A stretch of DNA of 64,000 bases from Agrypnia vestita (GCA_016648135.1 JADDOH010001530.1:62001-126000); one strand, 5' to 3'. Counted from the stretch's first letter, positions 10,471 to 21,190 are shown. The notes: generated from the sequence alone by a model not told the origin. Program-made: numbers and translations.

Positions 10471-12526
10471 TTAACCCATTAAACGCCGCTACCAGTTCTC
10501 GTTGTTCGATTTTCATGAAATTTGAGAATATGTTCTAAACATATACCTTTAAGAAAATTTCGTCAAAAAAATATGGAAAAATCTTTTAATTTGGAAAATT
10601 CGAGGTGTTGCATTTTCGCAACGTCAGCGAAATAGGGGGGTAAACGATAAAGGTATGAAACAAAACATGTACAGTTTTTAGGACATTTATTTCTCAAGAT
10701 TTTTATACACTATTAAGAAAAAAATATATTTGCTTAGTAACTAAACATATTACTAACTTATGGAGATAAACGTAAACTGGATATATAAAAATTATGACTT
10801 AACAATAAAAACATATAAAGGTATTTACGTGATTTTAATGATTCTATTTTCCTTTGTGGTACGTTTCATGACATTTATGATGTAACGCGACATTGCACAG
10901 TTCACATATAAAATATGTTTGGGAATAACACCCTGCATCTTTTTCTGTTTCGATTTCTTTTCAAAAAATGTTGAATTCCTGGATTTGGACCTGATGATGT
11001 TGAAAATCTAAATGGTTTTCCTATGCACAATAATTTTGCTTTTGATGATTTAATAAATGTGGGTGCTATTTGTCTTTTACAATTTAAAAGGCACATATTT
11101 TCTTCAGAATGAACCATTTGATAGTTTCCATGAATTACATACTGCCACATCACAGAAGTTTGAAAATATGGCCCACCACCAATTTTAACCGCGAACTCTT
11201 ATTCTGTAGTTGGAAACAAAGTAATCCGTTAAATCAACTCCACCCATTAAACGATTATATTGTGTAATAGCTTTAGGTTGAGTGATAGTTACATAGTTTT
11301 TTTTAAATATTTGAGTAGGTACCTTGATATATTTTTAATTGGTTCAATCCCCTACAATTTGAAGCCACTGTAACAACAGCACTTTCCTTTCATCGAACAA
11401 CTACAATCACAGTTTTCTTTTCAAATCTATAATCGAATTCAACCCCTTTCCATTTTTTTATTTTCTTTTGAGGATTTTAATGATCCAATATTCTTAGACG
11501 ATTTTCTCTTATTGTGCCAGTGCCGAAAAACAAATTATTCCTCAAATATATCATAAGGGGGATAGACGTAAATAAATTATCAAAATAAACAATGTGGTGA
11601 GCTGCATTTTCTAAATTTTTCAGAAGACCCGTCACATTTCCTCCAATACCCAAATTATAAATGTTTGAAGGCTCTACGGTTTTCCCCGTATATAGATCAA
11701 AAGCATAAATGTATCCATCGGACGAAGCTAATGTCCAAGACTTGGCTGTGATTTGGACCATTGCATTTTCCTTGGCACAGAAGTTGAACACTGAGATATT
11801 GAAGGTTCACTCACCAACCTTTTTGAATTTACTTCCAAGGTTCCTGCTTTATCCTTGAGTATATGGTTATATATATCGTCTTCGTGTAAATCATTATCAT
11901 CAAAGTCCTATTCGTCGGTAAGTTCGGAAACTTCAGGAGGTAAAATAACTACATCTGGAATGTTTTCTTCTTCATTACTATCAACATTCCAGTTCTATGC
12001 AAAAATAAAAAACAAAACTAGCAGCCTCTTGTGCAGTAAAAAATATCTTTTTTATTCATCCTAAAGCAAAAAATCACGATATTAAAATTCGTTGATGGCA
12101 TTCGTGCGTAAAATATTGGAATAGATTTTACCCCCACATTTCGCTGACGTTGCACTGACGCAACGGCCAAATAATTCGTATTATATTTGCACTTTATAAG
12201 TTTTTTATTTTTACAAAAACTATTCATTATTAAATTTCATATATTTTTTTTAAGAAATGATAAAAAAATATTTAAATATTTTGCAATATCTTAAAAATAT
12301 AATGTTTTCAAAAACAGCTTACCTGAGTGTCGCGTCGTGTCCTTTTTTGAAGACCTCTGAATTGTAAAGAAATATAGTATATTTATACCTGAACCTATTT
12401 AAGGGTATAATAAGACCTTGACAATACACGCCTAAGCTAATTATGGAAATTCCTTACCGAATTCTCAGAATATGACCTGTTCAAATAACCGTTGCGCTGC
12501 CGCAACGTCAGCGAAAAATGGGTTAA
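10471..12526 (-). mobile_element. piggyBac-type DNA transposon, decayed
   Basis: Bounded by TTAA on both sides (10471-10474 and 12523-12526) with short terminal inverted repeats CCCATT/AATGGG, the classic piggyBac target and terminal layout. The element is about 2.05 kb and lies inside LTR-like repeat A. A GCAACGTCAGCGAAA motif occurs near 10617, near 12502 next to the right end, and inverted near 12139. These look like subterminal sites that a transposase could bind. Confidence 0.85.
10845..12064 (-). pseudogene. piggyBac-family transposase pseudogene
   Basis: The minus-strand frames read in order as a DDE_Tnp_1_7-type protein. An acidic N-terminus with 'IPDVVILPPEVSELTDE' comes from about 12000-11880. 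A middle part at 11791-11477 has 'TLASSDGYIYAFDLYTGK' and 'AHHIVYFDNLFTSIPLM'; the D of 'YFDNLF' is the expected catalytic-region signature. A further part is at 11153-10902, and then, in another frame (about 10915-10845), a Cys/His-rich tail with 'ICELCNVALHHKCHETYH'. Several stops and frame changes separate these parts, so it is not functional. The order N-terminus to zinc-finger-like tail is complete in outline. Confidence 0.8.
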
Positions 12527-13033
12527 TTTACACTATTTCGCAAAATATCACTCGTAAATAAACACTTTATTATCGCTGGAACACTTTATTTAACATTTAC
12601 TAGAACATTCCATCCAATTATCCTGCTTTAATGTCTCCAATTTATCTCGCCTTTTTAAATAAATAAATATAACTTTATTCCAGAATATAACTTAACACTT
12701 TTAGGTAAGAACTTCGCAAGATTATTAGCTTGATATCTGTCACTTATCAATTTCACGACTGGGCACACCTGGCCGTCGTCTGCGACGCACTTCGCTGTGA
12801 TTTTGCACGGTAACTCTGAATTATTCTAGTGTTTCGGAGAAGATTCTTGTGTTCCGTTCTTATGTGAGAAGGTTCCAGGTGTTTCTCGTTTCGTGTAGAT
12901 CGTATCATTCGTAGATCATGTTTCAGATATTTCCCGAAGTGTTGTAGATCACCCTAGGCCGTTCTCGATTTTTCTTAAATGTTGCGTGACAAGTGACGTA
13001 GGAGCGCGTGATTTTTTTTAGCATCTGGTTACA

Positions 13034-13615
13034 TTATGTATGAAGCATAAGATTGGATTTTCTCTTTTCGCATATTCCCCGGGCCGCAGATTCAACATCA
13101 CTGGTCTCTAAAATAATTAAGAATTATTTTTGCCTTATCGAATAATTTCAGATTACTTCTGACACATTTGAGGGTCTCAATTAGTTAATTACGATTCGAG
13201 AATTCGAGTAAAATCCGTTAATCTAATATGTCCTTCTCGTAATTTGATGTGTTTATCTGTTCTTTTCATCACCAAACTTGGTATTTTATGTGAAGTCTGA
13301 AATTCGGCCTTTTTCGGAAATTACTTTACACAACGTTGAACTAAATAAGTTACAATAACGAATTCGCTATGGAACATTGCTAAATTGCTTTCATAAATAA
13401 TAGTAATTTATACTAGCTTTAACTCGTAAAAAATGACGGTACCTTTACATGTTGGTTTCGACAAAGAATAAGTATTTTAAAAAAAGAAGAAAAAACGAAA
13501 AGAAAAAAATATTTTATAAAAAAAGTTACGGACAGACAGACATATAAAAATATTTTAATGTACATGTTCTGAGAACACAGTTACTGGGTTTTGTCCACAG
13601 AGGGACCATTATTAA
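13034..13615. other. No recognisable gene
   Basis: AT-rich, no long frame. A 'GGACAGACAGACAT' stretch near 13528 resembles one just upstream of LTR-like repeat A copy 2 (about 41570), so part may be an old repeat. Confidence 0.35.
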
Positions 13616-13619
13616 TTAT

Positions 13620-13775
13620 TAATTAAAGTCCCTCAGAGATGAAGTTATTTATACTGGAAATGTGTATGGTAGTCTTTACAAGGTGGCCTAGGGCTTACGG
13701 CCCGTTTGAGCTGGCTTAATGATCATTTTGCACAATGCAGTCCACCATTTCAACCATACGAACATCACATTTTAT
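13620..13775. repeat. Foldback family 2, diverged arm
   Basis: Contains 'GTCCCTCAGAGATGAAG', 'GAGCTGGCTTAATGATCA' and 'CACCATTTCAACCATA', matching the conserved order in the other family-2 copies. Confidence 0.5.
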
Positions 13776-14199
13776 CAATTTTTTTAATTTTGTATTATAT
13801 GTTCTAAATCAGTTTCTTTCATATATTTAAATGGACTTTGCTAGAGACATCTCTTTCCATGGCCTAGTATACATAGATTTCGCCGCTGGCAATTTGGTCG
13901 GCGAACCATGATAATTTACAACTTTAAAAATCGTTTTTAATACTGGGCCAAGAAAAAAGTAAAAAACGCATTTACACGCAGACGAAATCTACCCAAAATT
14001 TGCGCCAGTGCCGGAATGATTTTTTTTATTTGTTTGCTTGTATTTCAAAGTGTGTATTTTATGATGGTCGATATTCGCGGTATGTATAGTTCTAAAGTTA
14101 AACAAAAAATGGACCACAAATATTGACAAAAATATATATTTCATTTTTTCTTCTTGTATCTCGGTAACGGTTGACATATTTCTCATCATTTTTGACTTA

Positions 14200-14530
14200 A
14201 AATTACACGAAGAAGATGCTGCCCAAACTGAAACTGAAGTTTGGTATACTGCGACATCCCGCGAGTAAAAATAAAACCTCGAACGTACGGCGATCTCCAG
14301 CGAAACGCGGCCACCAGCGTATGGATCCTGAAAACTCGCCGAACAGAAAGGCTAATGGCGCGAAAAGTTGTCGTCGGCAGCCGCGGAAAAAGTGTAAACA
14401 CCCATCATTCTGATATTTTCACGACCCGCCCTTACGGGGTGTGTTTGCTAATTCAAAAACAACATCAGCCCCTGCGAAAAAAGAAGGGGTTGACTCAAGA
14501 ATATGTCGCGGGGAAACGTTGTTAGCCGAA
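14200..14530. other. GC-richer unique island
   Basis: Noticeably GC-rich against its surroundings, with overlapping open frames on both strands that look like a by-product of composition. Contains CCCGCCCTTACGGGGTG-type short inverted sequence. No protein family recognised. It could be conserved non-coding DNA. Confidence 0.3.
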
Positions 14531-14603
14531 AGTACAGAGTTGGCCAAAAAAGTTATGCACACTCCTACCAATTTTTTATTTTTTTATTTACAATTTATTT
14601 TAT

Positions 14604-14775
14604 AGGCTAGGTGGAACTCGTAACTCACTTACTATGACACTGACTTCACACGCTGAGGGTTCCATGTTCGATTCCCTGTGAGGTCACAATTAATCTATGT
14701 GATTTACTCAATCCATGTAAATGGGCCTCTTGGCCTGTTGAAGCATAAATAAAATAAAAATAATTAATATAAATA
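14604..14775 (+). mobile_element. tRNA-derived SINE family 1, copy 2
   Basis: Same order as 1103-1300: head with 'GAGGGTTCCATGTTCGATTC', body 'GAGGTCACAATTAATCTA', 'GGGCCTCTTGGCCTGTTGAA' and an (AAAT)n-like tail. The head is more diverged than in copy 1. Confidence 0.7.
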
Positions 14776-14809
14776 GCATATTACCTCCAGTCGGTTACCT
14801 CATCATTGA

Positions 14810-15134
14810 GGATCCTGACCCCTGAGTATGGTGGGCTGATTGATGTCATCCACAATTTTCTTTCACATTTTTCTGCAGTCCTCAGTTCTGATAGCTGTGC
14901 CAACAGGATATCTACTTGCATCCTTGATCTGGTCAGTCATCGAGTTGAATATCGACCTTTCCTCTCTGGCGTTCCATTTTTAAAGTCACTAACTACCACC
15001 TTTTCCAGGGCATTCTCTCTCTCAAAGGGATTCTTTGGCTCTCAAAGGTTTTCAGCACCACATTTCAAAGGCGCCAAGTTTTCTAATCTCACTTGCTCTT
15101 AATGTCCATCTTCCCTCTCCGTAGAGGCATTTGG
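14810..15134 (-). pseudogene. Non-LTR RT C-terminus fragment
   Basis: Minus-strand translation gives 'YGEGRWTLRASEIRKLGAFE', matching the usual 'YGCETWTLxxxxxxxLxAFEMWCLR' block that follows the RT domain. Later, in another frame, come 'TDQIKDASRYPVGTAIRT' and 'KKIVDD'. At least two frame changes. Truncated and dead. Confidence 0.6.
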
Positions 15135-15935
15135 AAAAAAAAAAACCGAGACGAGACGTACTTTTGTGATTAAGATACTAGTAATTAATTATGTAATGTG
15201 TGGGGTATACAAGAAAAGGTAGCAATACCCAAAAATTACAAAAATCTTTTGAATGCAGTCACCGAGGACTGCTAATTTAAAATATACTAAATTCTAGATT
15301 TTACGTATCTGTCTCTTCCAAAATCATGATCCCTACAAATTTATAGGCTATGTTTCCTGTAAAATCTCGAATTCAGTGCATTATAAATTAGTAATCCTCG
15401 ATGACTGCATTAATTTTTTTGGATATTGCTGCGTATGGGAAATAAAGTTAATTATTTGACAGAAAAAAAAGTTTTTTGTGGCTAGATAAAGTTTCTTTGT
15501 ACAGTGTTATTACACAATACTTACTGATATTCATAAGAACGTGTCGATCTGCAACACATATCTAAATTGTATTTGTTTATTTGCGAACCCCTAAATTTAT
15601 TTTGAACAGTATTTATAAAGTCCTCATCATAAAAAGTGTATCGTTTTATCATCACCTATCTTCAAAAAGTTCGTGAAATATTTACATTTTGTACTCTAAT
15701 GTCGCCTCTGGACCATCAATCAGATTCAACAATGACATATTGACTGTAAACCGCCTTTGTCCGACTGACTAAGTGACGTGTTTGAAAATAATTATCTGGC
15801 AATAATGACAGCTTTACAGTTGATTGATCTAGGGACAATCTATATTAACTGCCTACCGGATAGCTTCGCTAAAGAAAATTCCCCATTAGAAACAGTTAAC
15901 GAATTAAACGAATCATAATCAAAAATCATTTTTGT
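15135..15935. other. No recognisable gene
   Basis: AT-rich. 'GCAGTCACCGAGGACTGCT' (about 15255) is echoed inverted near 15395-15410, which hints at an old foldback. Nothing coding. Confidence 0.35.
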
Positions 15936-15939
15936 CTAC

Positions 15940-16190
15940 AATGAATTTATTTATTTGTGGTTTTTGTGTTAAATTTGTAGAACTCCATATTTATTTTTAG
16001 CGAAATATAAAAAAAAAAAAAATAATATTATTAAACAAATTTAAAATGAATTAAATTTCAATAAATATTTTTAATCAAATTTAAAATAAATTTAATTTTA
16101 ATAAATATTATTATTAAGTTCTGCGGGTTAACTATTTTTAGTGTGACAGCTGTTTCGGCTCGCAAGGGCATTATCAAACAGTGGATATAC
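15940..16190 (-). mobile_element. PLE-type terminus, family D, copy 2
   Basis: Inverted copy of 4738-4990: 'GTGACAGCTGTTTCGGCT' and 'CATTATCAAACAGTGGAT' at its right edge, then AT-rich repeats of 'AATAAATATT' type. Same degenerate hammerhead layout with the conserved box changed. Confidence 0.45.
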
Positions 16191-16479
16191 CACGTATAAT
16201 CGACTTATTTATAACATTTTAAGTTACCCCTTCCATATTGATGTTCGTTTTTTTCACATTAAAAGTACCGTAAATAAGAATACCGTTTTTTTTGACAGGT
16301 TTACAGCAAGTCTCGATATAAAATCTATATTATTGTAAAATGTAAATGTGTAAAACCGTTGAAATAAATTAGCATATCATTTTTAAATCTCTACCATGGC
16401 TAGAAAATCATTAAAATCAAGTAAGTTTATCTAAATTTCGTCAATTGCATAGAGGGCGGTTTTGCCTTTGAACCGTTCA

Positions 16480-16880
16480 AATGTGGATTATTTTTAAATG
16501 AAACAAAAGTGTATATACATATTTCGGCCCCCTATGTGTGTGCCCGGATTATCTCAGAAGGCCGCAGAAGAACGGAGGCTGGTGAAATATGAAAATGAAA
16601 AAACATTACACGAGGGCTGTGCGAGGGGGCGTGGCGGGGTGTTTATGAGGGCGGTAAATGCAATAAATAGGCAGCACGCTTCGCCGGGCGCGTTAGATTT
16701 ATTTATTTACCTCCAGCCCACTTCGGAGCGTCGTTTATTCACTCGAGAGCGCTTATCGTCGGTCCCAGGATGCGACGATTATCATTCATACGGTTGCTCC
16801 AGACTCGGCGATGATCTATACTGTTTTCGTCTCGGCTTCATCAGCTCACCACGAACGTATTCGAACGCTAGGCTTCGCAC
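16480..16880. other. GC-rich unique island
   Basis: Contains 'GTGGCGGGGTGTTTATGAGG' and 'TCGCCGGGCGCGTTAGATTT', much richer in CpG than its surroundings. A 132-codon plus-strand frame (16498-16896) has no recognisable domain and is probably a by-product of GC content. Lies next to the heat-shock-element cluster. Confidence 0.3.
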
Positions 16881-16888
16881 GCGTAGAT

Positions 16889-16899
16889 TTTTATAACAC
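16889..16899 (-). promoter_or_regulatory. Possible TATA box
   Basis: Minus-strand GTTATAAAAAT, about 22 bp from the nearest edge of the heat-shock-element cluster. That geometry would fit a minus-strand promoter. No transcript or downstream ORF supports it. Confidence 0.25.
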
Positions 16900-16920
16900 T
16901 GTTTAGATCGTCATAAAACC

Positions 16921-17066
16921 TTCTAGAACATTCTCCTTCCAGAACTTTCAAGAAATTCGAATGTACAGGAACCTTCTAGACACGCCGACACACTCCGCCA
17001 CTCAGTTTAGAACCTTATAGAACTTTCGGGAATTTTCTAGAGCAGGTTTTTCCGGAACCTTCTAGA
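16921..17066. promoter_or_regulatory. Cluster of heat-shock-element motifs
   Basis: Five groups of alternating GAA and TTC triplets at exact 5-bp spacing. TTC/GAA/TTC is at 16921-16933; TTC/GAA/TTC/GAA at 16937-16954; GAA/TTC plus a partial third at 16969-16980; GAA/TTC/GAA/TTC at 17020-17037; TTC/GAA/TTC plus a partial fourth at 17050-17066. Three or more alternating nGAAn units are the known binding site of heat shock factor trimers. Finding five arrays in 146 bp is unlikely by chance. What they regulate is unknown; no heat-shock protein coding sequence is adjacent. Confidence 0.55.
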
Positions 17067-17311
17067 CTCACCGACACGGTCGGCGCGCCTATTTTGAAAC
17101 AATCTGAAGCATTTGCGGCCTTCCCATAACAAAACAATGTGCTAGAAAGCACATTTTCGTCACCCACTCCCACCCACGCACAGCCGCCTCCACCAAACTC
17201 GCATATTTTCGATGTGACACCAAGGGCTATCCACCACCATAACCATCGGTGGGTGGTTGTGGCTGGTTGTGGAGAAAACTTGGCGGGTAGGGAAACACGG
17301 GTTTTTACTTC

Positions 17312-17312
<1 letters not shown>

Positions 17313-17351
<39 letters not shown>

Positions 17352-17365
17352 ATATAGATATATTA

Positions 17366-17409
<44 letters not shown>

Positions 17410-17411
17410 TG
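17313..17411. repeat. (TA)n microsatellite
   Basis: Almost pure TA dinucleotide with short interruptions (TTTAATATAGA near 17350, TTATCTA near 17362). Self-complementary, so it could extrude a cruciform. Confidence 0.9.
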
Positions 17412-17639
17412 ATTTATTGACACGGTGGTCATGCCCCACATTAAACTCTACTGTAATGGCATCTCTTAGAGAAGGAGTCAGCGACCGCTAGACTTACGTT
17501 ACAGTGTCAAACCTGAAATATTTTACACAGGTGCACTTTAGGAGGTAAGAAGGTTTGGATATTATGACATTTGAGTTTTGGGGATTTTGGCAGATAACAG
17601 GTAACACAGGTACACAAAAATGTATAATTAAAACGTTAA

Positions 17640-17815
17640 ATACAGGGTGTAGCAGAGTACTAAAATGTTCAATCAACCATAACCTAATATTAATTTTTAT
17701 GGAGTTATGCAATATCAAAGCTTGCATTTTTTTTTTCAATATTTCTTACTTATTTTTTGCAAATAGTTGAACTATTGTTACAGTAACTTATGTCGATTAT
17801 GAAAAATTTAAGATG
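17640..17815 (+). repeat. Foldback MITE family 1, half copy
   Basis: Starts TACAGGGTGT and continues with 'TTTTATGGAGTTATGCAAT', 'ACAGTAACTTATGTCGATTA' as in the left arm of 265-777. The second arm is absent. Confidence 0.55.
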
Positions 17816-17999
17816 AGGTAGAAAAAGCCGTTCAAAAAGCGATGCGGACGGATTAAATTTCGATGCGGTATTATCAGAGTGGTAGACAGATTAAAAAACT
17901 GTTATATTTTCGGTGATAACAATATTAGCGGTGATTGCCTATAGATAGGCGTTTGCGGCAAAAGGCGGAAGGAGTTGATGTTTAGGTTACAGAGGGCTT

Positions 18000-18125
18000 G
18001 AACTTTGTGGTGACATTATTATTAAAATAAAACACAAATCACTTTGTTTTCACCACTTTATTAGATTATTCAATCTACTTGTTTCGAGAACAATGTTTTC
18101 TTCATCAGGATTGTTTGTATACACA
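18000..18125 (-). mobile_element. PLE-type terminus with hammerhead motif
   Basis: Minus-strand order: hammerhead-like motif (18071-18113), then 'AATAATCTAATAAAGTGGTG' and 'AAAACAAAGTGATTTGTG'. The same layout is at 38890-39015 (minus). Terminal hammerheads followed by such AT-rich tails are known from Penelope-like retroelements. No coding part is attached here. Confidence 0.55.
18071..18113 (-). ncRNA. Hammerhead ribozyme-like motif
   Basis: Minus strand, 5' to 3': helix I CAATC; box CTGATGA; one extra A; helix II GAAAAC/GTTCTC with an ATT loop (one mismatch); GAA; very short helix III AC-AA-GT; cleavage position A; helix I partner GATTG. All invariant core bases are present. The extra A between the CUGANGA box and helix II departs from the canonical core, so activity is uncertain. 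The two-base-pair helix III is as described for Penelope-type hammerheads. Confidence 0.6.
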
Positions 18126-18296
18126 AACATTTTTTGTTTTATTTTATTAATTACTCTATTGTGTACTCATTTTCGTATATATGTAAAAAGACCGAACTGA
18201 GTATGTATACCTTGAGAAAAATCAAGCGAGTGCAGTGGTAACATCGAAGCATGACTTTGCAAACGTATATTTTGGAAAAAAATAGAAAATCAAATT

Positions 18297-19009
18297 CAGA
18301 ATATTTTGAGTTTGTTCAAATCTTTCAGAACAGTGCTGGATTTATGTCACAGAGACATTATTAATCAATTAGTGTATATTATAGATGTCTCACAGAGACG
18401 AAACTGTATTAATTATGGGAAAGTAGGTATAGAAGTCATTTGGGTGTAACAGGACTTATGACCTGTCTTTTTATGGTTGGCTTAAGTGATCACTTTACAC
18501 AATTGCAACATTCGCCATTTCCACCCATGATAGAATATTACACTAGGATACGCCAGGAAATATTAAAAAAAATACAAAAATTGGAAATAATATTTCCTGG
18601 CGTATCCTAGTGTAATGCAAATATTCGGATGAATTTCATTACACACAATAAAGGATATTGCTCCCAAAATTCCGTAAAATCAATTGTAGATTTTCTCATT
18701 AGCGACATCTGTGGGGATTTAGGGGAATGAAAATGGCTTTGTACAGGCCGCATGTAAAAAGCGCTTACAACTCATATATGAAAGCTTCACGCAATTTGAA
18801 CATATATACAACTTCCAAAAATGAATAAGCATGGTATATTCTATCATGGGTGGAAATGGCGAATGTTACAATTGTGTAAAGTGATCACTTAAGCCAACCA
18901 TAAAAAGACAGGTCATAAGTCCTGTTACACCCAAATGACTTCTATACCTACTTTCCCATAATTAATACAGTTTCGTCTCTGTGAGATATCTATAATATAC
19001 ACTAATTGA
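18297..19009. mobile_element. Foldback family 2, largest copy
   Basis: Arms of about 170 bp (18372-18545 and about 18834-19009) are near-perfect complements, beginning 'AATTAGTGTATATTATAGAT' and including 'CACAGAGACGAAACTGTATT', 'GTGATCACTTTACACAATTG' and 'CATTTCCACCCATGATAGAA'. Inside is a second, smaller inverted repeat (18537-18565 and 18588-18616, 'ACTAGGATACGCCAGGAAAT'). The 75 bp left of the arms (18297-18371, 'GAACAGTGCTGGATTTATGT') is also shared, inverted, with 57467-57540, so it belongs to the element. No ORF. Confidence 0.7.
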
Positions 19010-19500
19010 GAAAATCAAATGTTTATGCTACAGATTTTTATGATATATCAAAATATGAATACTATGATAACAATTGTGATAGAAATATTACGAAACATAT
19101 GTTGTATTTCGATTTTTCTTCTAAATAATTGTTTACGTAAAAGTCATGCTGCGATGTTCCCACTGCACGCCCCTGAGAAAAATATATTGTTTTGTGTGAT
19201 ATCCGACATCTTCGGAGATACTCACCTCAATGAGTGTCATCCGATCTCGGTACCTTTCAACGTGAGACGTTTCCCTGCCTCTTTCTAAATCATCTTAACT
19301 TTGATATAATACGCCTTCGCAGTCTCACAACAAAAAGGGAATTGCGCTCTCAGGCTTTCGAGGTGACAAAACAGCGTGGATTTTTCCGGGATATTCACTT
19401 CCGGGGTACCTACACGATACAAACCAAAAATCTTAACATTACAAAAATTGAACATCGGCGACGTTAGCTAAAATATCAAAATATTTTTGGTTTTATTTGT
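19010..19500. other. No recognisable gene
   Basis: Two overlapping plus-strand frames (19019-19288, 19234-19467) without family features. Composition is unremarkable apart from a GC-richer patch near 19200-19400. Confidence 0.35.
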
Positions 19501-19699
19501 TAACATCAACGCCCTTGTGAGCTTTAACGTATATATTATTTTATTTTATATATTATAACAGTATCTACATAATTTTTAAAAATACATAATAATAAGTGAA
19601 AACACAAATTAACAAAAAGCATTCTATTTGAAAAGCCAAAAAAAAATCAGTATACTTAATTATACTCAGAATTAAGCATATTCAATAATAAATTTTATA

Positions 19700-20080
19700 G
19701 TAGTAAAAAGAAAAACTAATTTTGTTTTTAATAATTTAATTTTGTTTTTCTGAATTTGCATATCATTTATTAGCAAATGATCATGGTTTTGATAGAAATT
19801 TAGGACTTTCTATTTTACACATAAATAATTTTGGTCTGAAATTGAATAATTTAGAATCATTAGCGAATCAGTAAAGCATGTAATAGTAAACAAAATATTA
19901 TTAACAATCAATTAAATTTAACTACCAGCCCAATTCTAAAAAAATTTCCGATAATTTACGAGTAATCAAGAACTTTAATTTAGAAAAACAAAAAACAAAA
20001 GACATTATTCATTTTGATATTTTGACATATGTATAACACCCTGATGATGGAAAGGTATTTCCGAAACATGTAGGTGTAAT
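19700..20080 (+). mobile_element. PLE 3' tail with hammerhead motif
   Basis: The decayed frame near 19890-19950 resembles the C-terminal tail seen after the GIY-YIG domain at 58756-59200 (an 'NNQLN'-type stretch). It is followed by AT-rich sequence and a well-formed hammerhead motif at 20036-20077. The order coding tail then ribozyme fits Penelope-like elements. The coding match is weak. Confidence 0.45.
20036..20077 (+). ncRNA. Hammerhead ribozyme-like motif, best copy
   Basis: 5' to 3': helix I ACACC (20036-20040); CTGATGA (20041-20047); one extra T; helix II GGAAA/TTTCC with a GGTA loop; GAA; helix III AC-AT-GT (20066-20071); cleavage base A (20072); helix I partner GGTGT (20073-20077). 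All core bases fit and both helices pair perfectly. The extra T after the CUGAUGA box recurs at the same place in the other copies, so it is a family trait, not decay. Confidence 0.65.
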
Positions 20081-20229
20081 TAATCAAATAATATAAGTAG
20101 ATTTATACAAATAATACAATCAATATTTTTTTTAAATAAGAACTCTTCATATGAATTTTAAATATTGTGATACGGAAGGTTTCTAAAATTCGAACATAAG
20201 TATACATAGAACTTTAAAAAATTTCATAA

Positions 20230-20395
20230 TCTGTGGATGTTCTTACGATGGAATTAATGAACGTTTTGTAGAGTGATCACTTAAGCCAGTTCATACAGGT
20301 TGTAAGCCCTGGACCATCTTAAACTTCCATACACGTTTTTCAGCTTAGTCTCTAGCTTAGTCCCTGTGAGACTTCTACAATTTATCTTAATTAAT
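20230..20395. repeat. Foldback family 2, diverged arm
   Basis: Blocks 'GTGATCACTTAAGCCAGTTC', 'GTTGTAAGCCCTGGACCATC' and 'TAGTCCCTGTGAGACTTCTA' in family order. Confidence 0.5.
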
Positions 20396-20399
20396 TCTA

Positions 20400-21190
20400 C
20401 CCGATATATTAAAAACACTCGGTACGTGTCAAAAACATTATTCGGTTATTGTTACTTCGTATCTTAAATTTCCACTGCGTTTAGTCCGCCTATATACTTT
20501 CTCCACCACAATGTATCTCCGTTCCTACATTAACATATCCCTTTTCTCTTGTCATTGTTGGTTAGCGGGTAAAAAATGCCTCCCGCCTTTGCGGTGTATT
20601 TGGAAAAAAAAAAGCGGAAAACTTGGCGTGACGTCAACTCCGCGTTTATCGCCCGGCAGACGTACGTACGTATAATTTTTCAACAGTCTGCTCAAAATGC
20701 CGTGCACGTAAATTTTTAACCGAACCGACGCTTCTGCAAAAGCTTGGATAAAAGCTTCGAACAAGCAACAACAAGAAAAAGAGACGTTGCCCAGGACAAC
20801 ATATTATATGATCGATCGAACTTCACACCATATGGTGTGGCGTCCAGGTGTTGTTCTTTACTCTTCTGTTTCTCCATAAATTTGTAATATTACGACCTGC
20901 TAGAAAGCAGAATACTCACATTGTTGCGGAGACTGTGGTGTAGACGTGTTCACGCAAGTTTCAAACGGATCTGGGAAAGTGGACAGTGGCCAGTGGATAG
21001 AATCACTTCATCTTGATACCACTGCTTAAAAAATCTGCCAAGGGATAAATCAATCAAGTACCGTTGCTTTACTAGTAATTTTTGCGACGATTAGTCTCGG
21101 ATCCCCAACGCACGTGCGCGCATGCTATTACTCCGGAGAAAAATTCACGAGTCTTCAGATTAACGAACCACTCAATGATTCTGCTTTCTG
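20400..21190. other. No recognisable gene
   Basis: Unique sequence. A 70-codon minus-strand frame (20552-20764) has no recognisable domain. 'GCACACGTGCGCGCATGC'-like alternating sequence near 21110 could form Z-DNA but is short. Confidence 0.35.

Larger units (their letters stand above)
10359..13033. mobile_element. LTR-like repeat A, copy 1, split by piggyBac
   Basis: Starts TGTCACGTGG and ends GGTTACA, about 620 bp once the piggyBac insertion is removed. Shared blocks with copies at 41596-42101 and about 46590-47174 are 'CACGACTGGGCACACCTGG', 'CGCACTTCGC(T/A)GTGA', 'TCACTCGTAAAT' and 'ATATCTGTC'-like. TG..CA borders and a solo structure suggest a solo LTR. No internal retroviral-type ORF is present. 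No clear target duplication at this copy. Confidence 0.5.

Noticed and set aside
16805..16860. Minus-strand CTGATGAAGCCGAGACGAAAAC, possible hammerhead
   Set aside because: The 8-nt interval cannot form helix II and helix I does not pair.
16498..16896. 132-codon plus-strand open frame
   Set aside because: No domain, no splice or polyadenylation context, and the region is GC-rich, which lengthens frames by chance.
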